The notes beneath the pieces were generated by a model that was given only the letters and a program-made list of their open reading frames with translations, had not been told where the DNA came from and searched no databases. A stretch of 64,000 nucleotides of DNA from Pyrinomonadaceae bacterium MAG19_C2-C3 (GTDB taxonomy: Bacteria > Acidobacteriota > Blastocatellia > Pyrinomonadales > Pyrinomonadaceae). Shown here in pieces: positions 10,206-17,433 of the stretch. The position numbers and the translations under genes are program-made. How positions within the stretch are numbered: position 1 is the first letter of the stretch; the number at the start of each line of letters is the position of its first letter. The stretch covers positions 23,568-87,567 of the forward strand of contig JANDLT010000015.1 of NCBI GenBank assembly GCA_024330265.1, written 5' to 3'.

Positions 10206-11057
10206 ATGGTGAACAAGTTCGGCTCGTTGGTATTTTTAGGTTCGGTTTTGACGCTTGGGAATGTTCTGGGCGGACTGTTCTTGATTTATTCGACAGCGCG
10301 GAAAAAAACGAGTGTGCGGTTGCTTAGAAACCTGCTCGGCACGGGAGCAGGTTTCATGTTAGCAGCGGTGTTTTTAGAATTGTTGCCGCAAATCATCGAA
10401 GCCCAAATTGCTAACCGCGAGAATGCGGGAGCGGCGCATGGTGTCGCGCACGCGATGTTGTTGGTTTTGAGCGGCTATCTTTTCCTTTTATTGGTTGAGC
10501 AATTCATCGCTTCGCATGTTCACTTTCCACCGCTTGGTAAAGCGGATTTAGACGGCACTTTAGACGTAAGCACAGGCGGAACCGTGAACGCCGCACAAGC
10601 GATTTTACCAACGACCGGTTACACGGTTCTGACCGGACTCGCGGTGCATACGTTTTTCGATGGAGTGATGCTTGCCACCAGTTTGCTGGTTGATTTTGAG
10701 TTCGGGTTTCTTGTTTTCGTCGCGCTTCTCCTTCATAAAATCCCTGAAGGCTTCACGGCGGCGTCAATCGTCGCGGCGGCGGGCGGCAACCGTCGGCAAT
10801 CCGTTTTCGCCACGTTATTTATCGGAGCGACGACTTTCAGCGGCGCGCTCGCCGTCGCATATCTCGATTATAGTGTCGGTCAACTTTTGAGTTACGCCCT
10901 GCCGTTTGCCGCTGGAGTGACGCTCTATATCACCGCGACCGACTTGATTCCCGAACTCAAACACGGCACGTCCTCGTCATCGTCCGCGACAGGGCTTTTC
11001 GTGATTGGTGGTGTGATTTTGTTTTACCTGATTCACATCTTGATTGACGCAGTATGA
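10206..11057 (+). CDS. ZIP-family divalent metal transporter
   Basis: Inner-membrane permease for zinc or a related divalent metal. At 283 residues it has about eight hydrophobic helices. The paired metal-site motifs are present: HTFFDG in TM4 and HKIPEGF in TM5. A His-containing cytoplasmic loop (HVHFPPLGK) follows TM3, as expected of the family. It is transcribed divergently from mraZ and no Zur box could be assigned. Exact metal preference cannot be read from sequence. Confidence 0.9.
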   Translation: MVNKFGSLVFLGSVLTLGNVLGGLFLIYSTARKKTSVRLLRNLLGTGAGFMLAAVFLELLPQIIEAQIANRENAGAAHGVAHAMLLVLSGYLFLLLVEQFIASHVHFPPLGKADLDGTLDVSTGGTVNAAQAILPTTGYTVLTGLAVHTFFDGVMLATSLLVDFEFGFLVFVALLLHKIPEGFTAASIVAAAGGNRRQSVFATLFIGATTFSGALAVAYLDYSVGQLLSYALPFAAGVTLYITATDLIPELKHGTSSSSSATGLFVIGGVILFYLIHILIDAV

Positions 11058-11171
11058 TTCTGCGGCTCAATTCTCCGGCGTAATGACTTTGAAACAGGCA
11101 AGGAACAAAACTTGCTCCGTTGCGTACTTCTGACAAGCAAAATGTACGGTTTATCAATTCAACATAAAATC

Positions 11172-12038
11172 ATGCTCCGCACTTCCCTTCTAATCGTTGC
11201 GATATTCTGCGCTTCGGGTTGGCTCGGTTTAATCACAAGCCACGCTCAAACCGCGAGTTCGCCTTTGCCCGCGCCGACGGGTTTCGTCAACGATTACGCC
11301 GGAGTGATAGACGCGCCGACGGAAGAGCGTCTGGAAACTTTACTGACCAATCTTAAACAGCGTGCCGAAATTGAGTTTGCGATTGTGGTCGTACCGACGA
11401 CGGGCGACGTGCCGATTTTCGATTACACGCTCGCGGTGGCGCGCGGGTGGGGCATAGGTCCCGGCGGCGGCGAACAGAAGGGTCTAATTCTTCTTGTCGC
11501 GGTCAATGACCGCAAATATCAATTACAGGTCAGCCGTCATCTCGAAGGCGATTTGCCCGATGGCGTAGTGGGCGAAATCGGTCGCCGTATGCGTGACCCG
11601 TTTCGACAAAATCGTTACGGCGATGGATTGGAACTCGCCGCCGGAACAATCGTCGCCACGCTTGCCGAGAAACGCGGCTTCTCGCTCGAAGGCATTGACC
11701 GCAGCCAAGCCTATCGCGGCAATGACAACACTACACCGCGCCGCGCGCAAAGCGGTTTGAGTTTTACGGCGTGCTGTTTCATCATCGTCATCATTCTCGT
11801 GTTGATGGCGATATTCGGCAGAGGCGGCAAACGTCGCGGCGGTGGTGGCGGCTTTGGCGGTGGCGGTGGCAGTGGGCTGATGAACGCTTTGTTAATCGGT
11901 TCGGTTCTTAACTCTATGAGTCGCGGCGGCGGTTCGAGCGGATGGGGTGGCGGTGGAAGTAGCGGCGGCGGTGGCGGCTTCGGTGGCTTCGGCGGCGGCG
12001 GTGATTTCGGTGGCGGCGGCGCGGGCGGCGATTGGTAA
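11172..12038 (+). CDS. TPM-domain (YgcG/Psb32-like) exported membrane protein
   Basis: Signal peptide (MLRTSLLIVAIFCASGWLG, cleaved near SHAQT), then a TPM domain beginning VNDYAGVIDAPTEERLE and including VVVPTTGDVPIFDYTLAVARGWGIG, a membrane helix (CCFIIVIILVLMAIFG), and a C-terminal tail of Gly/Ser repeats ending GGAGGDW. The family is associated with membrane-protein quality control and is often found near LemA, as here (lemA starts 900 bp downstream). The open frame extends upstream to TTG 11112 and ATG 11142. ATG 11172 was chosen because it starts the signal peptide. Biochemical role is not settled. Confidence 0.88.
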   Translation: MLRTSLLIVAIFCASGWLGLITSHAQTASSPLPAPTGFVNDYAGVIDAPTEERLETLLTNLKQRAEIEFAIVVVPTTGDVPIFDYTLAVARGWGIGPGGGEQKGLILLVAVNDRKYQLQVSRHLEGDLPDGVVGEIGRRMRDPFRQNRYGDGLELAAGTIVATLAEKRGFSLEGIDRSQAYRGNDNTTPRRAQSGLSFTACCFIIVIILVLMAIFGRGGKRRGGGGGFGGGGGSGLMNALLIGSVLNSMSRGGGSSGWGGGGSSGGGGGFGGFGGGGDFGGGGAGGDW

Positions 12039-12071
12039 AACAGAAAAAAGTAAAGGTCGAACAGGCGAACG

Positions 12072-12809
12072 ATGAGTAAAGTGATACAAGATGCCCTAAA
12101 CAGTTTCGTCGCGGATTTGCGCGCGACGCACCGCGACAATCTTCATGCGGTCGTGCTTTACGGCGCGGCGGCAGTCGGTGATACGGACGCGCGTTCAGAC
12201 CATAATCTACTCGTCGCTTTGCGGCGCATCACGCCCGAAGATTTACGACTCGCGCAAGCACCGATGCGCGAATGGCAGCGTCTCGGTTATCCCGTTCCGA
12301 TTTACTTTACGGTTGATGAACTTGTGAGTGCGGCGGACGTTTTCCCGATTGAGTTTCATAAGATGGAGCGTGCGCGCCGCGTCCTGTACGGGCAAGACCC
12401 GTTTGCGAACATCGAAATCTCCGATGAAAACTTGCGTCATCAAACCGAGTACGAACTACGAAGCAAGTTGCTTCAGTTGCGCCGTCTCTACATTCCGGCT
12501 TCCGCTTCGCCCGCGCGTCTCGTCGAATTGATGGGCAACAGCCTTGCCAGCTTCACGGATTTATTCGCCCCCGTCTTGATACTCAAAGGCATCCCTCCAC
12601 CGACGACAAAACGCGCACTGCTTGATGCGACGGTGCGTGGGCTTAACTTGGCTGTGACGCCGTTCAACGCAATCTTGTCACATCAAGAAGCGTCTGACGA
12701 ACCTCTATCGGACATCGAAGCCAACCAACTTTTCACACGCTACCTAGCCCAGCTTGAGCGTGTGATTCAAGCGGTTGATGAACTACAAGGTCAACCCGCT
12801 TCAGTGTAA
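12072..12809 (+). CDS. Nucleotidyltransferase-fold protein with altered active site
   Basis: 245 residues. The N-terminal third resembles a pol-beta-type nucleotidyltransferase core, but in LYGAAAVGDTDARSDHNLLV (about 29-48) the usual Gly-Ser is Gly-Ala and the catalytic D-x-D is D43-H-N45. The second metal ligand is therefore lost and the protein may be inactive or regulatory. The C-terminal part is helical and could be HEPN/KNTase-like. It lies 33 nt after the TPM gene with an AGGCG ribosome site and before lemA, suggesting one transcript. The substrate is unknown. Confidence 0.7.
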   Translation: MSKVIQDALNSFVADLRATHRDNLHAVVLYGAAAVGDTDARSDHNLLVALRRITPEDLRLAQAPMREWQRLGYPVPIYFTVDELVSAADVFPIEFHKMERARRVLYGQDPFANIEISDENLRHQTEYELRSKLLQLRRLYIPASASPARLVELMGNSLASFTDLFAPVLILKGIPPPTTKRALLDATVRGLNLAVTPFNAILSHQEASDEPLSDIEANQLFTRYLAQLERVIQAVDELQGQPASV

Positions 12810-12939
12810 TAATCCAATGTAAAAACAACTTTCGCGCCCATTAAAATCAAGCACGCAAAACATCATGCGAGAGCGACGGCACGCGCCTTACTCTTTGGCA
12901 CACACCGAAATTTCCATAAGCACACAACGGAGAAAGACG

Positions 12940-13584
12940 ATGAACATATACCGAAAAATAACGATGACGATGATGGTCGCGGTCATCGCTTTGTCAACCA
13001 GCGGTTGCGGCTATAACACGCTGAACACGAAACAACAGAACGTCCGCGCGAAGTGGGCGGGCGTCGAAACGCAACTTCAACGCCGCGCCGATTTAATCTA
13101 CAACGCCGCCGAAGCCGCGAAACTCGCGGGCGTCCAAGAGCAGGAAGTTTTCGGACAAATCGCCCAAGCCCGTTCACGACTTTTGAACGCGACGAACGCG
13201 CAACCGGCAGGCGAAGCGGGCGACAAATCACCGGAACAAAAGCAAGCCGTGATTGATGCCAACAACTCTTTCGGCGGCACAATCGGCAGACTGCTTTCCT
13301 TACAAGAGTCTTACCCGCAACTGCGTTCGCAAGAGAACTTCTTAAAACTCCAAGATGAAATCTCCGGTACGGAAAACCGCATCGCCGTCGCGCGCACGGA
13401 CTACAACAACGCCGCGCAAGACTACAACACGACGCGCGGCAACTTCCCGACGGTTCTCTTTGCCAGTCTCTACGGCTTCAAAGAAGAACCTTACTTCCGC
13501 GCCGATGAAGGCTCACGCCAAGCACCGCGCTTAAACTCCGACAGCCTTCGCTCAACAACCGCACCCGCGAACGGCGCACGCTAA
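12940..13584 (+). CDS. lemA: LemA-family lipoprotein
   Basis: Exported helical protein. ATG 12940 has GGAGAAAG at the right distance; an upstream frame from 12865 is not supported. A lipobox (LSTSGC, Cys at about residue 23) predicts lipid anchoring. The LemA core follows: YNTLNTKQQNVRAKWAGVETQLQRR and a long helix ending ARTDYNNAAQDYN, then NFPTVLFASLYGFKEEPYF, the standard LemA ending. A Ser/Thr/Ala tail follows. LemA with a TPM protein is a common pairing. Molecular function is unknown. Confidence 0.92.
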   Translation: MNIYRKITMTMMVAVIALSTSGCGYNTLNTKQQNVRAKWAGVETQLQRRADLIYNAAEAAKLAGVQEQEVFGQIAQARSRLLNATNAQPAGEAGDKSPEQKQAVIDANNSFGGTIGRLLSLQESYPQLRSQENFLKLQDEISGTENRIAVARTDYNNAAQDYNTTRGNFPTVLFASLYGFKEEPYFRADEGSRQAPRLNSDSLRSTTAPANGAR

Positions 13585-13610
13585 ACCGCAACCTCAAGAC
13601 TCAAAGCGAA

Positions 13611-13647
13611 AGTCGCCCGGCTCTCAATCAAGAGCCGGGCGACTTTT
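13611..13647. terminator. Intrinsic terminator after lemA
   Basis: A 14-bp GC-rich stem (13611-13624 with 13631-13644), loop CAATCA, then TTTTGTTTG on the plus strand. The other strand has AAAGTCG...CTTTCGCTTTG, so it may also stop the convergent minus-strand gene ending at 13665. Confidence 0.9.
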
Positions 13648-13664
13648 GTTTGTGCTGAAGCGTA

Positions 13665-14108
13665 TTAAAAACCTCTCGAACTGCACATCGCGCAATGGTC
13701 GCAAGGTTTGTTGCCGGGTTCGAGTTCGCATGTCTTCGTGGATTGCTCGAAGTAGTCAACGAGTTCGCTGACGGCTTCACCGATGCCGAAGCGTTGCCCG
13801 CTCGGATGGACGGCGGAAACGTAAGTCCCGCCCGTGCCGATTTGCGCCGGGTCGTGGTCGAAGGTCGGGGCGTTGGAACGCGCAGACAAAGCGGGCGATG
13901 CGGTTGGTAAAGGACGTGTTTGAGATGTGGTGTCGCGCGATTCGATTTTGGCGAGACGTTGATTGAGTTCCGCGACGTTTGCGCGAAGGCGCGCGAGTTC
14001 GTCGTTGGGCGTGTCGTCTGTATGGTGCGCGTCGGCGGGCGCGTCTAATTGTTGCGCGATACGGTGCGCTAAGTTGCGTGCGAGGCGTGTGGTGTCCTGT
14101 TCGTTCAT
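13665..14108 (-). CDS. Cys-rich protein at the end of the shell-protein operon
   Basis: Not recognised. 147 residues: an N-terminal helix (TTRLARNLAHRIAQQLDA), a coiled-coil stretch (LARLRANVAELNQRLAKIES), a Pro/Ser/Thr linker, a compact block around GGTYVSAVHPSGQRFGIGEA, and a C-terminus with clustered cysteines (CELEPGNKPCDHCAMC) that could bind a metal or Fe-S cluster. It lies 13 nt after the last BMC-P gene on the same strand. The N-terminal amphipathic helix could act as an encapsulation peptide. Whether it is cargo, shell-associated or a redox partner cannot be decided from sequence. Confidence 0.6.
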   Translation of the reverse strand: MNEQDTTRLARNLAHRIAQQLDAPADAHHTDDTPNDELARLRANVAELNQRLAKIESRDTTSQTRPLPTASPALSARSNAPTFDHDPAQIGTGGTYVSAVHPSGQRFGIGEAVSELVDYFEQSTKTCELEPGNKPCDHCAMCSSRGF

Positions 14109-14121
14109 CGCTTGTGGTCGT

Positions 14122-14421
14122 TCAGTTATCGCTTGTCGCTGTTTCGCTTTTCAATAAATCTATCCGGTCAACGACGCCGATGATTGCCGTGTCAATCGCC
14201 GCGCCCGGCTCGCCCGTCGCCGCCGTCGAAGCACCCCAACCTTCCTGCACGATTAACACCGTGTCGCCCGCTCCCGCGTCAACCGAATCGAGAGCCAAAA
14301 TCGTCGCCCCCGTTTCCTCGCCTTCCGGCGTCACGGGTTGACACAGCATCACACGCGCGCCTTCGTAACGCGCATTCTTCGTCGTGGCGACGACATTACC
14401 GATGACACGGGCTAACAACAT
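14122..14421 (-). CDS. BMC-P (EutN/CcmL) shell vertex protein 3
   Basis: Pentameric vertex protein of a bacterial microcompartment. From ATG 14421 it begins MLLARVIGNVVATTKNARYE, and the core ends AIIGVVDRIDLL, both standard for EutN/CcmL. The remaining C-terminus is a short Ser/Thr tail. The open frame continues 19 codons upstream, but those overlap the previous gene and are not part of the fold. It is third of three consecutive BMC-P genes, 7 nt after the previous one. The middle insertion (EEGWGASTAATGEPGA-like) differs from its neighbours, consistent with non-identical vertices. Confidence 0.92.
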   Translation of the reverse strand: MLLARVIGNVVATTKNARYEGARVMLCQPVTPEGEETGATILALDSVDAGAGDTVLIVQEGWGASTAATGEPGAAIDTAIIGVVDRIDLLKSETATSDN

Positions 14422-14428
14422 TTTTGAT

Positions 14429-14713
14429 TCAACTTCTCGTTTCCCTGCGGACATGTTGCGGCGAATCAACAATCGCAATCACGGTGCAATCCGTCGGTGT
14501 GTCTTCTCTGGGAAAAGGAAAACTCGCTTCCTTGCCGCGACACCAATAGACGAGTTCACCGCGTCCCGCCCCGACTGAATCAAGGGCGACGAGCGGCACG
14601 CCCTGCGGTTGTAAGTCCGCGTTCAGAGACTGAATCACAAGCAGTTTGCGCCCTTCGAGCGCGTCGTTTTTGATGGTGGCGACGACTGTGCCAATGACAC
14701 GGGCGAGTTGCAT
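14429..14713 (-). CDS. BMC-P (EutN/CcmL) shell vertex protein 2
   Basis: 94-residue vertex protein starting MQLARVIGTVVATIKNDALE at ATG 14713, with LVALDSVGAGRGELVYWCRGKEA and CTVIAIVDSPQ. The frame is open for another 49 codons upstream, but those translate the MITE-like repeat at 14738-14825 (LTAETQRAQS) and are rejected. No clear ribosome site is seen before ATG 14713; the inserted repeat may have displaced it. It retains all pentamer-core strands. Confidence 0.92.
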   Translation of the reverse strand: MQLARVIGTVVATIKNDALEGRKLLVIQSLNADLQPQGVPLVALDSVGAGRGELVYWCRGKEASFPFPREDTPTDCTVIAIVDSPQHVRRETRS

Positions 14714-14737
14714 AGTGTTCGTATCAGTTAAAGTTTT

Positions 14738-14825
14738 ATTAACCGCAGAGACGCGAGAGAAAAACGGAGGAAGCGCAGAGAAAACTTTGCGTGTGCTTTG
14801 CGCTCTCTGCGTCTCTGCGGTTAAT
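14738..14825. mobile_element. Gene-less CCGCAGAGACGC inverted-repeat element in the BMC operon
   Basis: Perfect terminal inverted repeats ATTAACCGCAGAGACGC (14738-14754) and its complement (14809-14825) enclose 54 nt, which themselves contain CGCAGAGAAAACTTTGCG-type partial palindromes. The same ends, extended by GCGCAAAG, bound the GxxExxY gene at 18908-19382. It lies between two shell-protein genes 8 nt after one stop codon. Confidence 0.85.
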
Positions 14826-14831
14826 GTCATG

Positions 14832-15104
14832 TCAATCCAACTCGACATCCACTGTATCAATCACGCCGATAATCGCCGCGTCAACCGGAACGTCTTTCAT
14901 GCCGGAAGCCAGACGCGCACTTGAACCCGCGACGATTAAGACCCGTTCGTGAAAGCCCGCCCCGACAGTATCAACCGCGACGACGTAAGAGTTCGTATCC
15001 GAGCCGTCGAGGTTTAACGGGCGCACGATTAAGAGTTTCTTGCCGGTTAAGCGTTCGTCTTTTTGTGAGGCGACGATTGTTCCGATGATGCGCGCAATCT
15101 GCAT
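14832..15104 (-). CDS. BMC-P (EutN/CcmL) shell vertex protein 1
   Basis: 90-residue pentameric vertex protein: MQIARIIGTIVASQKDERL, then GKKLLIVRPLN, VAVDTVGAGFHERVLIVAGSSAR and AAIIGVIDTVDVELD. This is the closest of the three to canonical EutN/CcmL length and sequence. It starts 6 nt after the BMC-H stop, so it is clearly co-transcribed. Three BMC-P paralogues beside one BMC-H resemble the fucose/rhamnose-type (PVM) microcompartments described in Planctomycetes and Verrucomicrobia. Confidence 0.94.
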   Translation of the reverse strand: MQIARIIGTIVASQKDERLTGKKLLIVRPLNLDGSDTNSYVVAVDTVGAGFHERVLIVAGSSARLASGMKDVPVDAAIIGVIDTVDVELD

Positions 15105-15110
15105 CGCGGT

Positions 15111-15392
15111 TTAACTGTTGAGTCCAATCGGCAGCACATCATCAACGCTTCCGTGCGGGCGCGGGATGACGTGAACGCTGACGAGTTCGCCTATGCGACG
15201 CGCCGCCGCCGCCCCCGCATCGGTCGCCGCTTTGACCGCCGCGACATCGCCGCGCACAATCGCGGTCACGAATCCCGCCCCGATTTTCTCGTAACCGACT
15301 AAAGTCACGTTCGCCGCTTTGACCATCGCATCGGCGGCTTCAATCGTCGCCACCAAACCTTTCGTTTCGACCATTCCGAGTGCTTCTTGCAT
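15111..15392 (-). CDS. BMC-H hexameric shell protein
   Basis: 93-residue single BMC-domain protein (PduA/EutM/CcmK class) forming the hexagonal facets of a microcompartment. Diagnostic start is [20 protein letters not shown], then [22 protein letters not shown] and the C-terminal [16 protein letters not shown]. The pore loop is the usual KIGAG. It is the first shell gene of the minus-strand run. Only one BMC-H gene is visible and no trimeric BMC-T or aldehyde dehydrogenase is in the window, so further parts must lie elsewhere if the compartment is functional. Confidence 0.96.
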   Translation of the reverse strand: MQEALGMVETKGLVATIEAADAMVKAANVTLVGYEKIGAGFVTAIVRGDVAAVKAATDAGAAAARRIGELVSVHVIPRPHGSVDDVLPIGLNS

Positions 15393-15446
15393 TTGTATCT
15401 CTCCCTCAAACGATTTTTAATTTCGTGTGTAAATCTTTGTAACTTT

Positions 15447-16181
15447 TTACTGCGTCAATTTATCGCGCGGCACGCCTGCCGGTAATTCGCCGATGATAAA
15501 AGTGTGTTTGCCTTTATCCGCTATTTTCGTAATCGCTTCAAGGTATTGGAAGAAGCGTATGTTGTCGTCACCCTTCATCAACTCGGTTGCGTTCTTCAAG
15601 GCGCGGGCGGTGGCGACGGCGGTACGGGCGTTTTCCAAATCGGCTTTGGCGCGAATCTTGGCTTCGAGATGACGCGCAAACAAATCTTGAATCTGCTTCG
15701 GGAAACTTATGTCGCGCAACGTCAATCGCACAACCTCAATGCCGTAATCCGCCAGTTCCGTTCGCAAAGTCTCCGGCACGGTTTCGAGCAGCGTGTCACG
15801 GCGTTCGTTCAATTCTTCGCTGGAGATTTGCGCGATGATGCGGCGCAAGTGAACCTGCGTCAAGCTGTGCATCAACTGTTCGGCTTCCGCCGTCGCGGTA
15901 AATTGATGCGTGACGTTGAACTTGGTGATAAAGCGGTCAGGATTACCGATGCGATATTCGATGAAATAAGAGAATCTCAACGCGACGTTATCACTTGTCA
16001 AGACTTCTTGATTCGTCACGGTTTGCAATTTATTCGTCGTCGGCAGCGTCAATAATTGCGTTTCGTTGCGCCAATCAAAGATGCGATAAATGCCGGGTTC
16101 GAGTTTCAAGACCAAACGATTTTTCTTGTACAGAAAACCTGTGTGATTTGGCGGTACGGAGAATGTACGACGAAACAGCAT
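15447..16181 (-). CDS. SPFH/Band 7 (slipin-like) protein
   Basis: 244 residues with a stomatin/prohibitin-type SPFH domain: PPNHTGFLYKKNRLVLKLEPG at the start, a core with LTSDNVALRFSYFIEYRI, and DYGIEVVRLTLRDISFPKQI followed by an Ala-rich helix (ARTAVATARALKNATELM) of the oligomerisation region. Unlike most slipins it lacks an obvious N-terminal membrane segment, so it may attach through a partner or act in the cytosol. It lies 54 nt upstream of the BMC-H start. A functional link to the compartment is only positional. Confidence 0.88.
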   Translation of the reverse strand: MLFRRTFSVPPNHTGFLYKKNRLVLKLEPGIYRIFDWRNETQLLTLPTTNKLQTVTNQEVLTSDNVALRFSYFIEYRIGNPDRFITKFNVTHQFTATAEAEQLMHSLTQVHLRRIIAQISSEELNERRDTLLETVPETLRTELADYGIEVVRLTLRDISFPKQIQDLFARHLEAKIRAKADLENARTAVATARALKNATELMKGDDNIRFFQYLEAITKIADKGKHTFIIGELPAGVPRDKLTQ

Positions 16182-16366
16182 CGGGATTTACCTTTTTCGC
16201 TAAACGCAGAAAAGTTCACATCAAAAGTTTATTAAGAAGGAAGAACACCTTGCGATGAGGAAAGCCGCTTGAGTTGCGACTTAATCCTCGCAACGGTATC
16301 CGCGACTTTGCAAATCATCGAAGGCTTACACACGAAACTTCCACGCGCCGTTCTTCCTTCCTTTTG
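16182..16366. other. Gene-free interval with inverted repeats next to the RNA candidate
   Basis: Part of a 391-nt gap between the SPFH and aldolase genes. An 11-bp inverted repeat pairs 16236-16246 (GAAGGAAGAAC) with 16350-16360, enclosing a hairpin GTTGCGA/TCGCAAC (16273-16279 with 16288-16294). It could be part of a larger RNA with the structure at 16367-16493, or leader sequence of the SPFH/BMC operon. No open frame here looks coding. Confidence 0.4.
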
Positions 16367-16493
16367 GTTAACAGGTTATCAGCCTGTGAGCTGGCTACCA
16401 CAGCAAACGAGGAGTCGAACCTCTGGACTTGTCCCTCCGCAATTCCCTGTGAACTGACGGACAAGTCCATTTGTGTCACAGGTGGCGGTTAAC
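16367..16493 (-). ncRNA. Candidate structured RNA with tRNA-like T-arm and D-arm (Y-RNA-like?)
   Basis: On the minus strand the ends pair: GTTAAC (16493-16488) with GTTAAC (16372-16367), and CCTGTG (16482-16477) with CACAGG (16388-16383). Inside, GGACTTGTCC and GGACAAGTCC (16468-16459 and 16434-16425) form a 10-bp stem. Then come a T-arm-like hairpin AGAGGTTCGACTCCTC (16424-16409), a 4-nt linker, and a D-arm-like hairpin GCTG-TGGTAGC-CAGC (16404-16390). CAGG-CTGATAA-CCTG (16386-16372) resembles an anticodon arm but competes with the outer helix. T-arm before D-arm with closed outer ends is the permuted tRNA-mimic order known for bacterial YrlA-type Y RNAs. No Ro/Rsr gene is in the window and the Ro-binding consensus is not clear. 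Strand is inferred from the T-loop. Confidence 0.4.
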
Positions 16494-16572
16494 TGCGATT
16501 GTATAGATTGTAGAGTTGATTTCAAACTTCACCGCTTCGCGCAACGATCAACCTGATACATTGCCGTTTGAA

Positions 16573-17409
16573 TTACGACGTTTTCAAGTTTGCCGCTTGA
16601 CTCAACAATTCCAAAAGTTCTTCGCGCGTCAGCGAGATTTTAGTAGAGCCGTTCGCGGCGTTCGGGTACGCTGGAGCATCGAGCGTGCAAACTGTATTCG
16701 TGTCGCCCAAGTATCCGCATGATTGGCAGCGTCCGTGTTCGCCCAAGTATCCGGCACGCTCTCTGACGTTGATGAGTTTCTCAATCGCGTCGGACGGAAG
16801 GTTGACCGCCCCGCCGAGTGTGCGCGCGAGAATCGAAATCCGCGCCGTGTGGTCTAAAGTTTCCATGCGGTCGAAGGCTTGCCACAAGTCCGCGCCGTAA
16901 GTGACCGCGCCGTGATTCGCTAATAATAAAGCGTTGTGATGTTTGACGAACGGCTTGAGGGCGTCCGTGACTTCGTGCGTCGAAGGCGTGCCGTAACTTG
17001 TCAAAGGCACACAACCGAGAGTTAAAATCACTTCCGACAACACGGGTTCGTCAATGCTCAGATTGGCGACCGCGAACGCCGTTCCGTGCGGCGGGTGCGC
17101 GTGACACACAGCCTGCACATCCTCTCTTTCGGCATAAATCAGCAAGTGCATTTTCAATTCGCTCGAAGCCTTGATGCCGTTCAAGCTGTTGCCTTGCAAA
17201 TCGGTTATCGCCAAATCGCTTTCCGCAAGTCGCCCCTTCGCCGCTCCCGTCGGTGTCGCTAAGATGCGCTTTTCATCGAGGCGAATCGAGAGATTACCAT
17301 CGGAAGCGACGACGTGACCGCGCTCGTAAAGCAAGCGTCCGACGCACACAATCAGCGCACGGGCTTCGGGTTCATTCATGTAAGAGACTGACAAATTTCT
17401 ATCCTTCAA
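16573..17409 (-). CDS. Class II aldolase (FucA-like) with possible encapsulation tail
   Basis: Zinc-dependent class II aldolase/adducin-fold enzyme of the L-fuculose- or L-rhamnulose-1-phosphate aldolase kind, which yields lactaldehyde plus DHAP. Visible are SDGNLSIRL, ATPTGAAKG, catalytic Glu in SSELKMH (Glu84), zinc His in CHAHPPH (103, 105) and ANHGAVTYG (His166). After the fold it continues ~70 residues: a Cys motif (CQSCGYLGDTNTVC), a linker, and a terminal amphipathic helix, SLTREELLELLSQAANL, typical of encapsulation peptides. This suits the nearby shell genes. Start is uncertain: TTG 17409, TTG 17394 (AAGGAT seven bases upstream) or ATG 17379. Confidence 0.88.
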   Translation of the reverse strand: MKDRNLSVSYMNEPEARALIVCVGRLLYERGHVVASDGNLSIRLDEKRILATPTGAAKGRLAESDLAITDLQGNSLNGIKASSELKMHLLIYAEREDVQAVCHAHPPHGTAFAVANLSIDEPVLSEVILTLGCVPLTSYGTPSTHEVTDALKPFVKHHNALLLANHGAVTYGADLWQAFDRMETLDHTARISILARTLGGAVNLPSDAIEKLINVRERAGYLGEHGRCQSCGYLGDTNTVCTLDAPAYPNAANGSTKISLTREELLELLSQAANLKTS

Positions 17410-17433
17410 CCATCAACAAAAATGACAAATGAA

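Noticed and set aside
14714..14860. N-terminal extension of the middle BMC-P protein
   Set aside because: These codons translate the inverted-repeat element. The shell fold starts at ATG 14713.
16367..16493. Ordinary tRNA or tRNA-Sec gene
   Set aside because: T-arm, D-arm and anticodon-like hairpins are present but in the wrong order and with no acceptor stem or CCA end, so a standard tRNA cannot be built.
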